DNA from: Veillonella rogosae JCM 15642
GTDB lineage: Bacteria > Bacillota > Negativicutes > Veillonellales > Veillonellaceae
NCBI RefSeq assembly: GCF_002959775.1
Contig: NZ_PPCX01000010.1
Location: 434,001-498,000 of the forward strand
Direction of reading: 5' to 3'
Length of the DNA: 64,000 nucleotides
The notes below the pieces were generated by a model. It made no database searches. It was not told the DNA's origin and saw nothing but the letters and a program-made list of their open reading frames with translations. The first letter of the stretch is position 1. Each line of letters opens with the position of its first letter. Below, piece after piece: positions 54,626 through 64,000 of this stretch. Made by a program: the position numbers and the translations under genes.

Positions 54626-54700
54626 TTATTGACTAATATTTTAAGATAAAAGTATAAGCATCCTATTCGATGAAAGGGTGGCTAAGAATTAACTTAAACT

Positions 54701-54745
54701 AAAAAGCTAGTGTTCAAAATATATTATTTTGAACACTAGCTTTTT
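54701..54745. terminator. Terminator after the VirK-like gene
   Basis: Perfect 21-bp arms (54701-54721 with 54725-54745) with a 3-nt loop, starting AAAAAGCTAGTG; T-run on both strands. The rest of the 54626-54972 gap is AT-rich and shows no other feature. Confidence 0.92.
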
Positions 54746-54972
54746 TTGATATATAAAGTTTCTTCATTTATTAATCTAAGAAATAGATAAGTTAAATAAA
54801 ATAATTACATTTAATTAAAAATGAGGAATTCATGAAAGTTTTATAACTTTTATGTAGAAATTTTAGAATTATCATGTATACTATCAATATCGAAATTATT
54901 AAATATCAAATATCAATTAGTAATGTTTGGGGTTAGTATAATTCGGATTTGATAAATATTGAGGGAGAAGAT

Positions 54973-55383
54973 ATGAGTACTACATTTATGATGATGAACA
55001 ATCCAATGGATTTGATCATGAATCTAGTGGTAGACACTACTACTAATAGCACTCTTACTACATTAGAAGGGGCTATTGAAAAATATAAAATCGATTTTGA
55101 TGCAGCATCTAAACAAGCCATCTTTACTTTTAAAATGTATGGTGATTCTAAATACTATAAATTGCGTATGATTGCAGATGCAAATCATGATTTAGAAGAG
55201 TTAACTGCTACAGAATATTTCTTTAAGACTGTAAACGTATTAGGTCTTGCTATTAATATGGCAAAATCTAAGAAGAAATCTTTAGGTATTAAAGTAGACA
55301 TGGAAAACTCTTATGTATACTTAGAGAATTTAGATTCCAATGACGGTACATCTCATAAATTCCGTGGTTGGTTAGAGCATTAA
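54973..55383 (+). CDS. Hypothetical protein, 136 residues
   Basis: No recognised domain. The start at 54973 (MSTTFMMMNNPMDLIMNLVVD) has GAGGGAG upstream; the frame extends eight codons further without support. The N-terminus is Met-rich and weakly hydrophobic without being a clear signal. A beta-rich C-terminal part (KIDFDAASKQAIFTFKMYGDSKYYKLRMIADANHD) suggests a small soluble domain. It stands alone with its own hairpin. Confidence 0.65.
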   Translation: MSTTFMMMNNPMDLIMNLVVDTTTNSTLTTLEGAIEKYKIDFDAASKQAIFTFKMYGDSKYYKLRMIADANHDLEELTATEYFFKTVNVLGLAINMAKSKKKSLGIKVDMENSYVYLENLDSNDGTSHKFRGWLEH

Positions 55384-55418
55384 TAATACAGGATTTAGAG
55401 TGTTGAGCTGTATTATTA
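55381..55418 (+). terminator. Hairpin at the end of the hypothetical gene
   Basis: TAATAATACAG (55381-55391) pairs with CTGTATTATTA (55408-55418); includes the stop codon. Not followed by a strong T-run, so weak terminator. Confidence 0.6.
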
Positions 55419-55511
55419 GAGGTGCCAATATATAAGCTGTTTTATGAGTAAAAAATGTAACATTTTATAAATAGTTTATATGAAAACTACATGAGAATAT
55501 GGTAAAATTAA

Positions 55512-55599
55512 TATAATGAAATTAAGAGAGTTTAGTATCATTATATAAAGAAGGAAGGTTGTTTTCTTGATGTTGTGTTGAGAAAATGACCTTTTTTTT
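55512..55599 (+). ncRNA. Candidate small RNA with promoter and terminator
   Basis: A perfect -10 TATAAT (55512-55517) is followed about 40 nt later by the stem GGTtgTTTTC/GAAAAtgACC (55557-55566 with 55582-55591) and eight T residues (55592-55599), a classic rho-independent terminator. No coding frame or ribosome binding site lies between. It would give a transcript of about 75-80 nt in the gap between the hypothetical gene and the VanZ-like gene. No -35 element is convincing. Confidence 0.5.
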
Positions 55600-55721
55600 A
55601 TAAGTATAAATAATGAGAAAGTTATTATACATCGAAGATAACTAATATAAGAGAGTTTAGATTTGAGAAATAAATAAGCGTTTTATTTTAGAATGGGGAG
55701 ATTAGTTCTAGGATAAGCAGC

Positions 55722-56147
55722 TTAGTGAAATAGTTTGAGAAGGCCTTTCATGATCAGAATACCAATCATAGAGCCTGTTGTATCAAGCAGAACATCGCCA
55801 ATTGTTGCTGTCCTACCTGGTGTGTAAATTTGAATGACTTCATCTAATGAAGCGATGCAGATTGCCAGTAGGATACTTTTTTTGGCTATATGGGTTGTAA
55901 AAATTTGTTTGAATGTATAGTAAATAACTGCACCGAGAGCCATAAACTCTGTAAGGTGAGCCAGTTTACGCACATAGGTATCTAGAATATTTACATTTGG
56001 ATGTAATCCAAGTTTGATTAATAGGGGTTGTATATTTGTAGTAAAGAACATGCTGAGCTGAACGGAGTCAGTCTTTGCTTGATATGAATTACTCCAAATA
56101 AAAGCAATAATCAAGAGAATGATTACTGTGCTAATCGTTTTTTTCAT
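55722..56147 (-). CDS. VanZ-like membrane protein
   Basis: A 141-residue VanZ-family protein with about four helices. The signature YVRKLAHLTEFMALGAVIYYTF and SLDEVIQIYTPGRTATIGDVLLDTTGSMIG is clear. The family includes a teicoplanin-resistance accessory protein but most members have unknown function. It is transcribed divergently from the glycan locus that starts at 56272. Confidence 0.88.
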   Translation of the reverse strand: MKKTISTVIILLIIAFIWSNSYQAKTDSVQLSMFFTTNIQPLLIKLGLHPNVNILDTYVRKLAHLTEFMALGAVIYYTFKQIFTTHIAKKSILLAICIASLDEVIQIYTPGRTATIGDVLLDTTGSMIGILIMKGLLKLFH

Positions 56148-56271
56148 TAATTATAACCTCTTGTAGTGTATTCGTATGATTAGTGTATTTATATGATACA
56201 TATTTGATGTATTAAAAATGGGAAGTTAGATTAATTAAAATAACTAGTTTAGTAGTTATGAGGGAGTATAT

Positions 56272-57699
56272 ATGAAAAATACATACGTTAATTCTAATGT
56301 CATCGTTAAGACCTTAATGGTAATTGTCGATTATATTTCTGTTATTTGCGGCATTGTATCCGCTTATAATTTGAGGTTGCTTTTACCATTTAGTGAAAGT
56401 GACATGGTATTGCATATCGATTATTGGTATGCCTATATTATAACACCTCTTCTTTTTATAACAGTTCTCTTCTTGAACCACGGTTATAAAATCGATACAG
56501 CCTACTGGGAAAAGGTAAAAATCATCTTCCGCAGTATTACTATTGGTATCGTATTGTCTATCGTTTTAATGTACGCAGGTCATATTATAAATAATGTATC
56601 CCGCTTGTTCGTGATTTTATCTTATGGGTTTATATTACTTTACATCATTCTATTCCGTTATATCTTAGCTCGTACACTTATTAAATTGAACATTTTAGCT
56701 ATTCCTGTATTACTTGTAGGGGCTGGTAAAACAGCAGAGCTCGTGGACGTTCATTTCAGCAATATGCCGCTTGCGATGTACAAAATTGTAGGTTTTGTAG
56801 ATGATCATCCTAAATCCTCTGTATTAGCTAACAAATACGAATGCCTTGGCAAATTCAACGATGCTGAAGCAGTAATTAAGAAATATAATATTCCAAATGT
56901 TCTCGTCTGTGCGCCAGGCTTGGAATCTCACAAATTAGTCACTTTGATTAATAAACTGCAAATTCTTGTTGAAAAGGTAACCTTCGTTCCTGAGTTATTC
57001 GGTATTCCTGCAGCGAATATTCAAGCACGGGGCTTGATGAACGAGCAAACCTTGATTTTAGAGGTTAAAAATAACCTTGCTCAACGACGCAATCGTCTCT
57101 TTAAACGAATCTTTGATATTACAGCTACAGTAATCGGTGGCATTTTGATTTTGCCTGTAATAGCTATCGTAGCGATCTTAATTTACTTAGACTCTCCAGG
57201 TCCTATCGTATTTGGTCATAAACGTGTAGGCCAAGGGGGCAAGGAGTTCCCTTGTTATAAATTCCGCTCTATGGTGCCTAATGCACAAGAGGCGTTGGAA
57301 ATTTATTTGAAAGAAAATCCTGAAGCCCGTGAAGAATGGGAACGTGATTTCAAATTAAAAGATGATCCTCGTGTTACAAAAATCGGTAAATTCCTTCGAA
57401 AAACAAGTCTTGATGAATTGCCACAATTGTGGAATGTATTGATTGGCGATATGAGCCTTGTAGGACCAAGACCTATCGTGCGTGCAGAAGTTGAAAAATA
57501 TGGCGAATATATTAACGACTTCTATCTCGTACCACCAGGGATTACTGGCGTATGGCAAGTAAGTGGTCGTAGTGATACGACGTATGAAGAACGAGTTCTT
57601 ATGGACTCTTGGTATGTACACAACTGGTCTGTATGGATCGATATTGTGTATCTAGTAAAAACAGTTTTTGCTGTTATTAAATCGAAAGGGGCTTACTAG
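56272..57699 (+). CDS. Undecaprenyl-phosphate sugar-1-phosphate transferase (WbaP/WcaJ type)
   Basis: Polyprenyl glycosylphosphotransferase with four N-terminal helices, a Rossmann-like CoA_binding_3 domain ([18 protein letters not shown]) and a C-terminal catalytic domain including [60 protein letters not shown]. It starts glycan repeat-unit assembly by putting a hexose-1-phosphate on undecaprenyl phosphate. 475 residues. It heads the downstream capsule/O-antigen-like locus; GAGGGAG precedes the ATG. Confidence 0.92.
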   Translation: MKNTYVNSNVIVKTLMVIVDYISVICGIVSAYNLRLLLPFSESDMVLHIDYWYAYIITPLLFITVLFLNHGYKIDTAYWEKVKIIFRSITIGIVLSIVLMYAGHIINNVSRLFVILSYGFILLYIILFRYILARTLIKLNILAIPVLLVGAGKTAELVDVHFSNMPLAMYKIVGFVDDHPKSSVLANKYECLGKFNDAEAVIKKYNIPNVLVCAPGLESHKLVTLINKLQILVEKVTFVPELFGIPAANIQARGLMNEQTLILEVKNNLAQRRNRLFKRIFDITATVIGGILILPVIAIVAILIYLDSPGPIVFGHKRVGQGGKEFPCYKFRSMVPNAQEALEIYLKENPEAREEWERDFKLKDDPRVTKIGKFLRKTSLDELPQLWNVLIGDMSLVGPRPIVRAEVEKYGEYINDFYLVPPGITGVWQVSGRSDTTYEERVLMDSWYVHNWSVWIDIVYLVKTVFAVIKSKGAY

Positions 57700-57707
57700 T
57701 ATTAACT

Positions 57708-58679
57708 ATGAGGGATAGTAGTTTTGATATTATGAAGGGGATTGCTATTTTACTTGTTGTACTAGGTCATTCAGTACCAGATCAAGCAAGCGCAAGTGGG
57801 ATTGCTAGCTATCCTTTATATTTAATGAGAACGATAATTTATAGTTTTCATATGCCTGTGTTTTTCTTTGTAGCCGGTTATTTCATTCATATACCTTTGA
57901 AAGAAGGTTTTAATAAGTTTGTAAAAGATAAATTTATACGATTAATGGTTCCATATTTTACAATAGGTTTATTATATTTTCCGTTTAAATTAGCCTTATC
58001 TAAATTTGCAAATCAACAAATAAATGCACAGGATATATGGAAAATTTTTATTGGTGTTAACCCTGATGGAGAACTTTGGTTTTTATATTGCTTGTTCTTT
58101 ATTTCCATTCTTATGGGGTTATTAGTTAAACGTGTAAATGTAAGTTTATTAAGTATATCCTTACTTATTGCTGTTTTTTCTGATGTAATAAATATTTCCT
58201 CCATATCAATGGTTTCAAGTATATTGTATTTTCAGTTTTTCTATGTGTTAGGCTTATATATTAAACAATATAAGCTTTTGGATTACATCAAATCGTCAGT
58301 AATTGTACTTGTATCTATTGTTGTTTTTAGCATAGGCAATTATGTATTACTGCTCGATGTTAATATGTTTAAAATACTTAATATCATAACTGCTATTTCA
58401 GGCATTAATATTACATATTATGTAGCTAATCAAATTCATAATAGAGTTGGATGGTATAACAGTCTTTTAATTTTCTTAGGTACTGTTTCAATGGATATCT
58501 ATATATTCAGCGATATTGTTAAAATTCCATTTAGGATTCTACTTTGGTCTAAATTAGGCTTGTATTATGAAGCATTTATTGTATGTTTCGTAGCATCTAC
58601 TATTGTATCTATTTTCATTGGTTATATGTTAAGAAAAAATCATTATTCACGATTACTTTGTTTAGGTATAAAAAAATAG
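57708..58679 (+). CDS. Acyltransferase 3 family membrane protein (1)
   Basis: About ten helices. The N-terminal motif RDSSFDIMKGIAILLVVLGHS and FHMPVFFFVAGYF are typical of acyltransferase 3 (O-acetyl or succinyl transfer to sugars). Highly AT-rich with A/T-ending codons. It starts 8 bases after the phosphotransferase stop and ends 8 bases before glf. It probably decorates the surface glycan made by the locus. Confidence 0.85.
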   Translation: MRDSSFDIMKGIAILLVVLGHSVPDQASASGIASYPLYLMRTIIYSFHMPVFFFVAGYFIHIPLKEGFNKFVKDKFIRLMVPYFTIGLLYFPFKLALSKFANQQINAQDIWKIFIGVNPDGELWFLYCLFFISILMGLLVKRVNVSLLSISLLIAVFSDVINISSISMVSSILYFQFFYVLGLYIKQYKLLDYIKSSVIVLVSIVVFSIGNYVLLLDVNMFKILNIITAISGINITYYVANQIHNRVGWYNSLLIFLGTVSMDIYIFSDIVKIPFRILLWSKLGLYYEAFIVCFVASTIVSIFIGYMLRKNHYSRLLCLGIKK

Positions 58680-58687
58680 AGGTATAT

Positions 58688-59794
58688 ATGAAAAGACAAT
58701 ATGATTATTTAGTTGTCGGTGCAGGACCATTTGGTGCTGTATTTGCACATGAAGCAAATAAACGAGGTAAATCAGTATTAGTTATTGATCGCCGAAATCA
58801 TATAGCAGGTAACATGTATTGTGAAACTAAAGATGATATTAATATCCATGTTTATGGTGCTCACATTTTTCACACATCAATAAAACATGTATGGGATTAT
58901 GTAAATCAATTTGCAGAGTTTAATCATTATGTAAATAGTCCTGTAGCTAACTATAAAGGTGAAATGTATAATTTGCCTTTCAATATGAACACATTTTCTA
59001 AGATGTGGAATATTCGTACACCAAAAGAGGCTAACGAAATTATCAATAAGCAACGTGCAGTAATTTCAGGGGAACCAAAAAATTTGGAGGAGCAAGCAAT
59101 TAGCCTAGTTGGTACAGATATTTATGAAAAGCTTATTAAAGGCTATACAGAGAAACAGTGGGGCCGTAAATGTACGGAGCTACCAGCTTTCATCATTAAA
59201 CGTTTACCTGTTCGTTATACATACGATAATAACTACTTTAATGATCGCTTCCAAGGTATTCCAATTGGTGGCTATACAAAGATGATTGAGAGTATGTTAG
59301 AAGGTATTGAAGTGCGTTTAGGTGTAGATTTCCTTAAACATCGCGATGAATATGAAACGTTGGCAGGTAAAATTATCTACACAGGTCCTATTGATGAGTA
59401 TTTTGACTATTCTGAAGGTGTATTGGAATACCGCGGTCTTCATTTTGAAACAGAGCGTCTTGAAGAGGAAAACCTTCAAGGCGTGGCAGTTGTGAATTAT
59501 ACAGAAGGCGAAATACCATATACTCGTATTATCGAACATAAACATTTTGAATTTGGTACGCAGCCTGTTACATACGTAACAAAAGAATACCCTAAAGATT
59601 GGAAAATTGGTGAAGAAGCATATTATCCAGTTAATGATGTAAAAAACTTAGATTTATATGCTAAATACGTAAAGAAAGCGAAAATAGTTTCTAATGTAAT
59701 ATTCGGTGGTCGTTTAGGGGAATATAAATATTACGATATGGATAAAGTTATAGCTAGTGCATTAGAATTATGTAAAAAGGAACTCGATAAATGA
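58688..59794 (+). CDS. glf: UDP-galactopyranose mutase
   Basis: Glf converts UDP-galactopyranose to UDP-galactofuranose using reduced FAD. The FAD motif YLVVGAGPFGAVFAHEANKRG is at residues 6-26; HVYGAHIFHTS, EKQWGRKCTELPAFIIKRLPVR and GGRLGEYKYYDMDKVI are family motifs. 368 residues. The start at 58688 has GAGG upstream; the frame is open for 35 codons before it but overlaps the acyltransferase. It shows the glycan contains galactofuranose. The stop overlaps the next start (ATGA). Confidence 0.94.
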   Translation: MKRQYDYLVVGAGPFGAVFAHEANKRGKSVLVIDRRNHIAGNMYCETKDDINIHVYGAHIFHTSIKHVWDYVNQFAEFNHYVNSPVANYKGEMYNLPFNMNTFSKMWNIRTPKEANEIINKQRAVISGEPKNLEEQAISLVGTDIYEKLIKGYTEKQWGRKCTELPAFIIKRLPVRYTYDNNYFNDRFQGIPIGGYTKMIESMLEGIEVRLGVDFLKHRDEYETLAGKIIYTGPIDEYFDYSEGVLEYRGLHFETERLEEENLQGVAVVNYTEGEIPYTRIIEHKHFEFGTQPVTYVTKEYPKDWKIGEEAYYPVNDVKNLDLYAKYVKKAKIVSNVIFGGRLGEYKYYDMDKVIASALELCKKELDK

Positions 59795-60795
59795 GAATAG
59801 AATGGTTAGATTCTTTAAAGGGATTTGCTATATTTTTAGTTGTAGTTGGTCATGTTGTTCTTGGTTATTTAAGGGCTGGAATATTTCCTGAATACCAATG
59901 GAGTTTACAATTGACTCACGATTTGATTTATAGTTTCCATATGCCATTATTTTTTCTGATTAGTGGTTTCTTATATAAACTTACTTGGTCAAAAAAAAAT
60001 ACAGGGATTGTAATAAATATTGTTAATAAATTTTTGAATTTGATTCCTATGTATCTTTTATTTTCAGTTGTCTTTTGGATATCAAAATATTATGCTTCTC
60101 TTTATGGGAAAATTCAAATGAGTGATTTTTTTACTTTTTCAGACTTAATGCATATATATATTGCTCCGCTTTCTTATTTATGGTTTTTATATGTGCTTAT
60201 TTGGTTATTTGTATTTGTTCCTCTATTTGAGTCTTTATTTAAATCTTTAGTGATTTTTATAACATTCTTGCTATTATATTTATTTCTACCACCAGTAGAA
60301 GGTATATTTAAAGTTGTTAACTCAATTATCTATGGTGGAGTGTACTTTACTTTAGGATCTGTAATATATACGTATTATGAAAGTATAAAAAATATTATAA
60401 GTAAAAATTTGCTTATCGTTGGACTTATTAGTATTTTGATGGCGAGTATAAGTTTTCCATATACTACAGTCCATACGGCTTTTAAATTTGTATGTGCATT
60501 AGGCGCATCCTCTTTTCTTGCTATTTTATTTTTTAAATTAAAAGATAGAAAATTGATTACTTTCTGGAATATTTGTGGTCGATATTCCCTAGGGATTTAT
60601 ATCTTGCATTTATATTTCTCAAGCCCATTAAGAACAATATTTAAAAACTTATCTATCGACAATATTATAGTTGTTATATTGCTATCTTGTATTATTAGTA
60701 CAATAATACCAATTTTTATTGTTATGTTTTTTGATAGATTTAAAATAACTTCTTGGATTTTTGGAAATTCTAAACTCATGAAAATTAAGGCATAA
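59791..60795 (+). CDS. Acyltransferase 3 family membrane protein (2)
   Basis: About ten helices with WLDSLKGFAIFLVVVGHVV and YSFHMPLFFLISGFLYKL near the N-terminus and RYSLGIYILHLYFSSP near the C-terminus. It is a second O-acyltransferase in the locus, related to but distinct from the one at 57708. Coupled to glf by a 4-bp overlap. Confidence 0.85.
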   Translation: MRIEWLDSLKGFAIFLVVVGHVVLGYLRAGIFPEYQWSLQLTHDLIYSFHMPLFFLISGFLYKLTWSKKNTGIVINIVNKFLNLIPMYLLFSVVFWISKYYASLYGKIQMSDFFTFSDLMHIYIAPLSYLWFLYVLIWLFVFVPLFESLFKSLVIFITFLLLYLFLPPVEGIFKVVNSIIYGGVYFTLGSVIYTYYESIKNIISKNLLIVGLISILMASISFPYTTVHTAFKFVCALGASSFLAILFFKLKDRKLITFWNICGRYSLGIYILHLYFSSPLRTIFKNLSIDNIIVVILLSCIISTIIPIFIVMFFDRFKITSWIFGNSKLMKIKA

Positions 60796-60853
60796 GATAC
60801 TTATATTTATAGTATTTTTATGGGATATAGGAAATTAGTAAGGTGGGAATATA

Positions 60854-61615
60854 GTGAATATTAAAATATTAGTAGCCACCCATAAACAATATTGGATGCC
60901 AGAAGACCCTGTCTATCTGCCAATCCATGTAGGTCGAGAAGGCAAGGCGGATATTGGCTATACGGGTGATCATACGGGAGATAATATATCTTCAAAAAAT
61001 GCAAATTATTGTGAATTAACAGGCTTATATTGGGCTTGGAAAAATCTTGATGCGGACTATATTGGTCTCGTTCATTACAGACGTTACTTTACTCGCAAAG
61101 AGGTTCGTTCTGTAGAGGATAAAAAAAATCAAATTCTTACAGGCGCAGAATGGGAGAAATTGCTTTCAGAGTATCCTGTAGTAGTAGCAGATAAACGTAA
61201 ATATTATATTGAATCCAACCGTTCTCATTATAATAATGCTCATCATAGCGACGGCCTTGATGCGGCAGAGCAAATCATCGCTGAAAAATATCCAGAATAT
61301 AGCGCTGCTTTCACAAAGGTTTGCAATCGCACCTGGGCGCATATGTTCAACATGTTTGTCATGCGTCGCGACCTATTTGATCAATACTGCGAGTGGATGT
61401 TCTCTATCTTGGAAGAGATTGAACATCGCGTCGATATTTCCAATTACGATACATACGAAGCGCGTATTTATGGCTTTGTAAGCGAAATCTTGCTAGATGT
61501 ATGGATTGAAGCAAATAATATTGACTATAAGGAACAAAATGTATCCTTTATGGAGCCACAAAACTGGTTGAAAAAAGGTGGCTTATTCTTAAAACGTAAA
61601 TTATTTGGGAGATAA
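60854..61615 (+). CDS. DUF4422 glycosyltransferase-like protein
   Basis: The 253-residue protein has KILVATHKQYWMPEDPVYLPIHVG, NYCELTGLYWAWKNLDADYIGLVHYRRYF and CNRTWAHMFNMFVMRRDLFDQYCEWMF, all hallmarks of DUF4422 (capsule/LPS glycosyltransferase family). The start is a GTG with AAGGTGGG upstream. Its base composition is less AT-rich than its neighbours, hinting at a different origin within the locus. Confidence 0.85.
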   Translation: MNIKILVATHKQYWMPEDPVYLPIHVGREGKADIGYTGDHTGDNISSKNANYCELTGLYWAWKNLDADYIGLVHYRRYFTRKEVRSVEDKKNQILTGAEWEKLLSEYPVVVADKRKYYIESNRSHYNNAHHSDGLDAAEQIIAEKYPEYSAAFTKVCNRTWAHMFNMFVMRRDLFDQYCEWMFSILEEIEHRVDISNYDTYEARIYGFVSEILLDVWIEANNIDYKEQNVSFMEPQNWLKKGGLFLKRKLFGR

Positions 61616-61624
61616 TATACTGAT

Positions 61625-62716
61625 ATGATAAAGGTAATAGAGCTTCCTATAGATAAAGATATGGGTGGTTTAACATCTTATGTTCTTCAATTGTATAGAA
61701 TGATTGATAAAAAAGAATTTGAATTAACATTACTGAGTTATGATGATCCTCAAAATTTTGATGTAAATTATAAGGTAGAGACGGTTAGTAGACCGTATCA
61801 TATTATTCAGTTTTATAAAAAAATGAAGTGCCTACTTTCTGAAGGAAAAGATATCATTCATTTTCATCAATCTTATGTCAATATTATTCCTATTTTGATT
61901 GCTAAATTAGCTGGATTTAAAACTATTATTTTACATGCGCATAGCTCTAGTATAGATGATAATCGAAAAATTGTACGCTTTCTAAAGACAGGATTACATA
62001 AGGTTGGAAGAATTTTATTACCTTATTCGGTTGATACTTATATAGGCTGCTCTACTAAGGCATCAGAATGGATGTTTCCTAGAATTTGTATAGATAGTGA
62101 TTCATATTATTTATTACATAATGCTATCGATTTGGATTTATACGATAGAAATATAAATCTAGGGTTGGAGGTTAGACAAAAATTTAACATTCCTAAGGAT
62201 GCATTGATAGTAGGACATATTGGTCGTTTTACACCTGTTAAAAATCACCCTTTTATTATCGATATATTTAAAGAGGTATTAAAACAAAATCCTAATAGTT
62301 ATTTATTTCTCTTGGGTGATGGTGTAGAACGGCATAAGATTGAAAGTCTTGTAAAATCAGCAGCTATATCTGACAAGGTTATTTTTATGGGGTATGTAAA
62401 TAACACTGTGGATGTTATGCAAGCTATAGATATTATGATATTACCTTCTTTATTTGAAGGGCTACCGCTAATTGCTATTGAGTCTCAAGCATTAGGTATA
62501 CCAATATTAGTTTCTGATACGATTACACAAGAGGTTATGCTAACAGACTTATGTGTCTCTTTACCAATTGATAATTCTAAAAAATGGGCTCAAGAGATTT
62601 TATTTAGATTTAAGAAGAATAAATTTATTGATTGTAGAAATGAAATTAAGGCATTGGGATATGATTCTCGTGATGCAATAAAAAAAATTGAAAAAATATA
62701 TAAGGAAAAAAAATGA
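61625..62716 (+). CDS. Glycosyltransferase family 4 (GT-B)
   Basis: GT-B enzyme of 363 residues with GGLTSYVLQLYRMIDKKEFELTLL at the N-terminus, VGHIGRFTPVKNHPFIIDIFKEVLKQNP and the EX7E-type motif LPSLFEGLPLIAIESQALG. It likely adds one sugar to the repeat unit. Its stop overlaps the start of the deacetylase gene by 4 bp. Confidence 0.88.
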   Translation: MIKVIELPIDKDMGGLTSYVLQLYRMIDKKEFELTLLSYDDPQNFDVNYKVETVSRPYHIIQFYKKMKCLLSEGKDIIHFHQSYVNIIPILIAKLAGFKTIILHAHSSSIDDNRKIVRFLKTGLHKVGRILLPYSVDTYIGCSTKASEWMFPRICIDSDSYYLLHNAIDLDLYDRNINLGLEVRQKFNIPKDALIVGHIGRFTPVKNHPFIIDIFKEVLKQNPNSYLFLLGDGVERHKIESLVKSAAISDKVIFMGYVNNTVDVMQAIDIMILPSLFEGLPLIAIESQALGIPILVSDTITQEVMLTDLCVSLPIDNSKKWAQEILFRFKKNKFIDCRNEIKALGYDSRDAIKKIEKIYKEKK

Positions 62717-63714
62717 GTTTAAAAGGGTATATAAAAGAAAATTTACCATGGATTCGCTCTATTTATAGAAAAAGATGGGCACCTATTAATATAATTCATA
62801 ATATGATTGATAAACCAGTAGCCGTATTACTCTATCATAGAATTAATTATTTAAACAGAGACTTATTTAATATCAATGTAACACCTGAAAATTTTGATAG
62901 TCATATTAAAGTCTTAAAAAGCCAGTATAATGTAATAACTTTTGATGATTTAAAACATAACAATATAAAGGAACCGTCGGTTATTATTACATTTGACGAT
63001 GGTTATTATGATAATTATAAATATGCATTTCCAATTTTAAAAAAATATCAAGTACCAGCTACGATATTTATAACTTCTGGGGGTGTAGATACAGATAAAG
63101 AGTTTTGGTGGGATCGATTAGAAACTGTTTTATTCGAAAATAAAAATCTAAGAGAATTAATTGAGTTAGATATATTAAATCAAAGACATGTATTTGATAT
63201 ATCCGATGATACAAAGAGATTACATAGTTTTTATACGTTACACCATATGCTTTTTTCTCTACATCCTAATGAAAGAGATATGATATTAGACAGATGGTAT
63301 GAATTTTATGGATTGAAGGTTAATCCTAATAATAGGACTATGACTTCGTCGGAGTTAATAGAGTTATATCAAAGTCAGTTAATTACATTAGGAGCGCATA
63401 CTATACACCATCCAGCGTTGAAACAAATTAGTAGAGAAGAGCAAATACATGAAATACAATCTTCTAAGCTTTTTTTAGAGAATTTGTTACACACGGATAT
63501 AGATATTTTTGCGTATCCTTTTGGTCATAAAGAAAGTTTTGATCAAGTGACAGAACAAATTGTTCAAGATCTAGGATTCACATATTCAGTTAGTACTAGA
63601 AGAGCACAGCTTCATTCTAATGCTAATCCATTTTCTATACCTAGATTCGGTATTGAAGACTGGTCAGAAGATGAATTTATACGACAAATGAAGTTAGTAT
63701 GGTTTGAAAATTAG
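62713..63714 (+). CDS. Polysaccharide deacetylase (NodB, CE4 type)
   Basis: NodB-fold deacetylase: [46 protein letters not shown] (DD motif), and [14 protein letters not shown] with the HxxxxH metal motif. 333 residues without signal peptide, so it likely acts in the cytoplasm on a lipid-linked sugar. The middle segment (about 120-210) is an insertion of unknown role. Confidence 0.88.
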   Translation: MSLKGYIKENLPWIRSIYRKRWAPINIIHNMIDKPVAVLLYHRINYLNRDLFNINVTPENFDSHIKVLKSQYNVITFDDLKHNNIKEPSVIITFDDGYYDNYKYAFPILKKYQVPATIFITSGGVDTDKEFWWDRLETVLFENKNLRELIELDILNQRHVFDISDDTKRLHSFYTLHHMLFSLHPNERDMILDRWYEFYGLKVNPNNRTMTSSELIELYQSQLITLGAHTIHHPALKQISREEQIHEIQSSKLFLENLLHTDIDIFAYPFGHKESFDQVTEQIVQDLGFTYSVSTRRAQLHSNANPFSIPRFGIEDWSEDEFIRQMKLVWFEN

Positions 63715-63727
63715 GGGATTTTTAATA

Positions 63728-64000
63728 ATGTTGACTATATCTGAAATTCAAGATCATTTATTTATAATGCTTAAAGAGTTTGATTCCTTTTGTAAAGAGA
63801 ATGATATTAAATATTCGCTATCAGGAGGATCATTATTAGGGGCCATTAGGCATAAAGATTTTATTCCTTGGGATGATGATATAGACATTTGTTTAAGTCG
63901 GCCAGATTATGAAAAATTAATTACTATATTTCCAAAGGTTTTAAATAGCAATTACCTGCTTAGATCTATTGAGCGTAATAACTCAAAATATCCTTTTGCA
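63728..64000 (+). CDS. LicD-family phosphotransferase, truncated by the window edge
   Basis: The visible 91 residues carry the LicD signature: [20 protein letters not shown] followed by [20 protein letters not shown]. LicD enzymes add phosphocholine or related phosphodiester groups to surface sugars. The start ATG at 63728 has GGGGA upstream. The gene continues beyond base 64000. Confidence 0.88.
   Translation, partial: MLTISEIQDHLFIMLKEFDSFCKENDIKYSLSGGSLLGAIRHKDFIPWDDDIDICLSRPDYEKLITIFPKVLNSNYLLRSIERNNSKYPFA

Overview
The window looks like a chromosomal segment from a diderm Firmicute of the class Negativicutes, most likely Veillonella. The gene order around the origin is that of Firmicutes: rpmH-rnpA-yidD-yidC-jag-mnmE-mnmG, rsmG and parA-parB on one side, and dnaA-dnaN-yaaA-recF-dciA-like-remB-gyrB on the other. 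The cell nevertheless has an outer-membrane chaperone (OmpH/Skp), an RND efflux pump and LPS/capsule-type glycan genes. Sporulation-derived genes (GerW/YtfJ with its DUF2953 neighbour) also persist. The genus is inferred from this combination and was not checked by any search.

Layout. 1-15 kb: an edge fragment, an SfsA-DUF123 fusion, an autoregulated XRE protein, a siroheme-type reductase pair behind a structured leader, a nitroreductase, OmpH, GerW/DUF2953, a corrinoid adenosyltransferase, a LytM peptidase, HydF and ParB/ParA. 15-17 kb: four perfect 16-bp parS sites around parA and a gene-poor AT-rich stretch. 16.3-20.5 kb: a methionine-synthase operon in which the reactivation domain is a separate protein, followed by MetH and MetF. 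20.5-23.5 kb: an IS200-type element, rsmG and a VapBC module. 23.5-29.8 kb: the conserved mnmG-to-rpmH block. 29.8-33 kb: a bipartite origin with DnaA boxes on both sides of dnaA and a DnaA-trio/unwinding element before dnaN. 33-40.6 kb: dnaN to gyrB, then a permease. 40.8-47 kb: an RND pump with its adaptor and a CorC-type protein. About 47 kb: a small Fst/par-like type I toxin locus. 48.2 kb: a lysine-rich protein with a possible -1 frameshift extension. 49.6-64 kb: a surface-glycan locus (glycosyltransferases, alkaline-phosphatase-superfamily transferase, VirK-like protein, initiating phosphoglycosyltransferase, acyltransferases, UDP-galactopyranose mutase, deacetylase, LicD) that runs off the right edge.

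The most unusual signal is a family of intergenic elements. Each has a conserved core of about 26 nt in the loop of an inverted repeat, and the arms can be stacked concentrically while differing in sequence from copy to copy. Four copies lie within 900 bp upstream of dnaA; the largest has four nested perfect arms of 22, 17, 17 and 17 bp. Another abuts the stop codon of sfsA and one follows metF. I do not recognise this family. Other leads are the par-like toxin locus with its repeat-terminator-repeat architecture, the A_AAA_AAG frameshift candidate with a Cys-rich tail, the three-helix leader RNA before the reductase, and a short promoter-terminator transcript unit near 55.5 kb.
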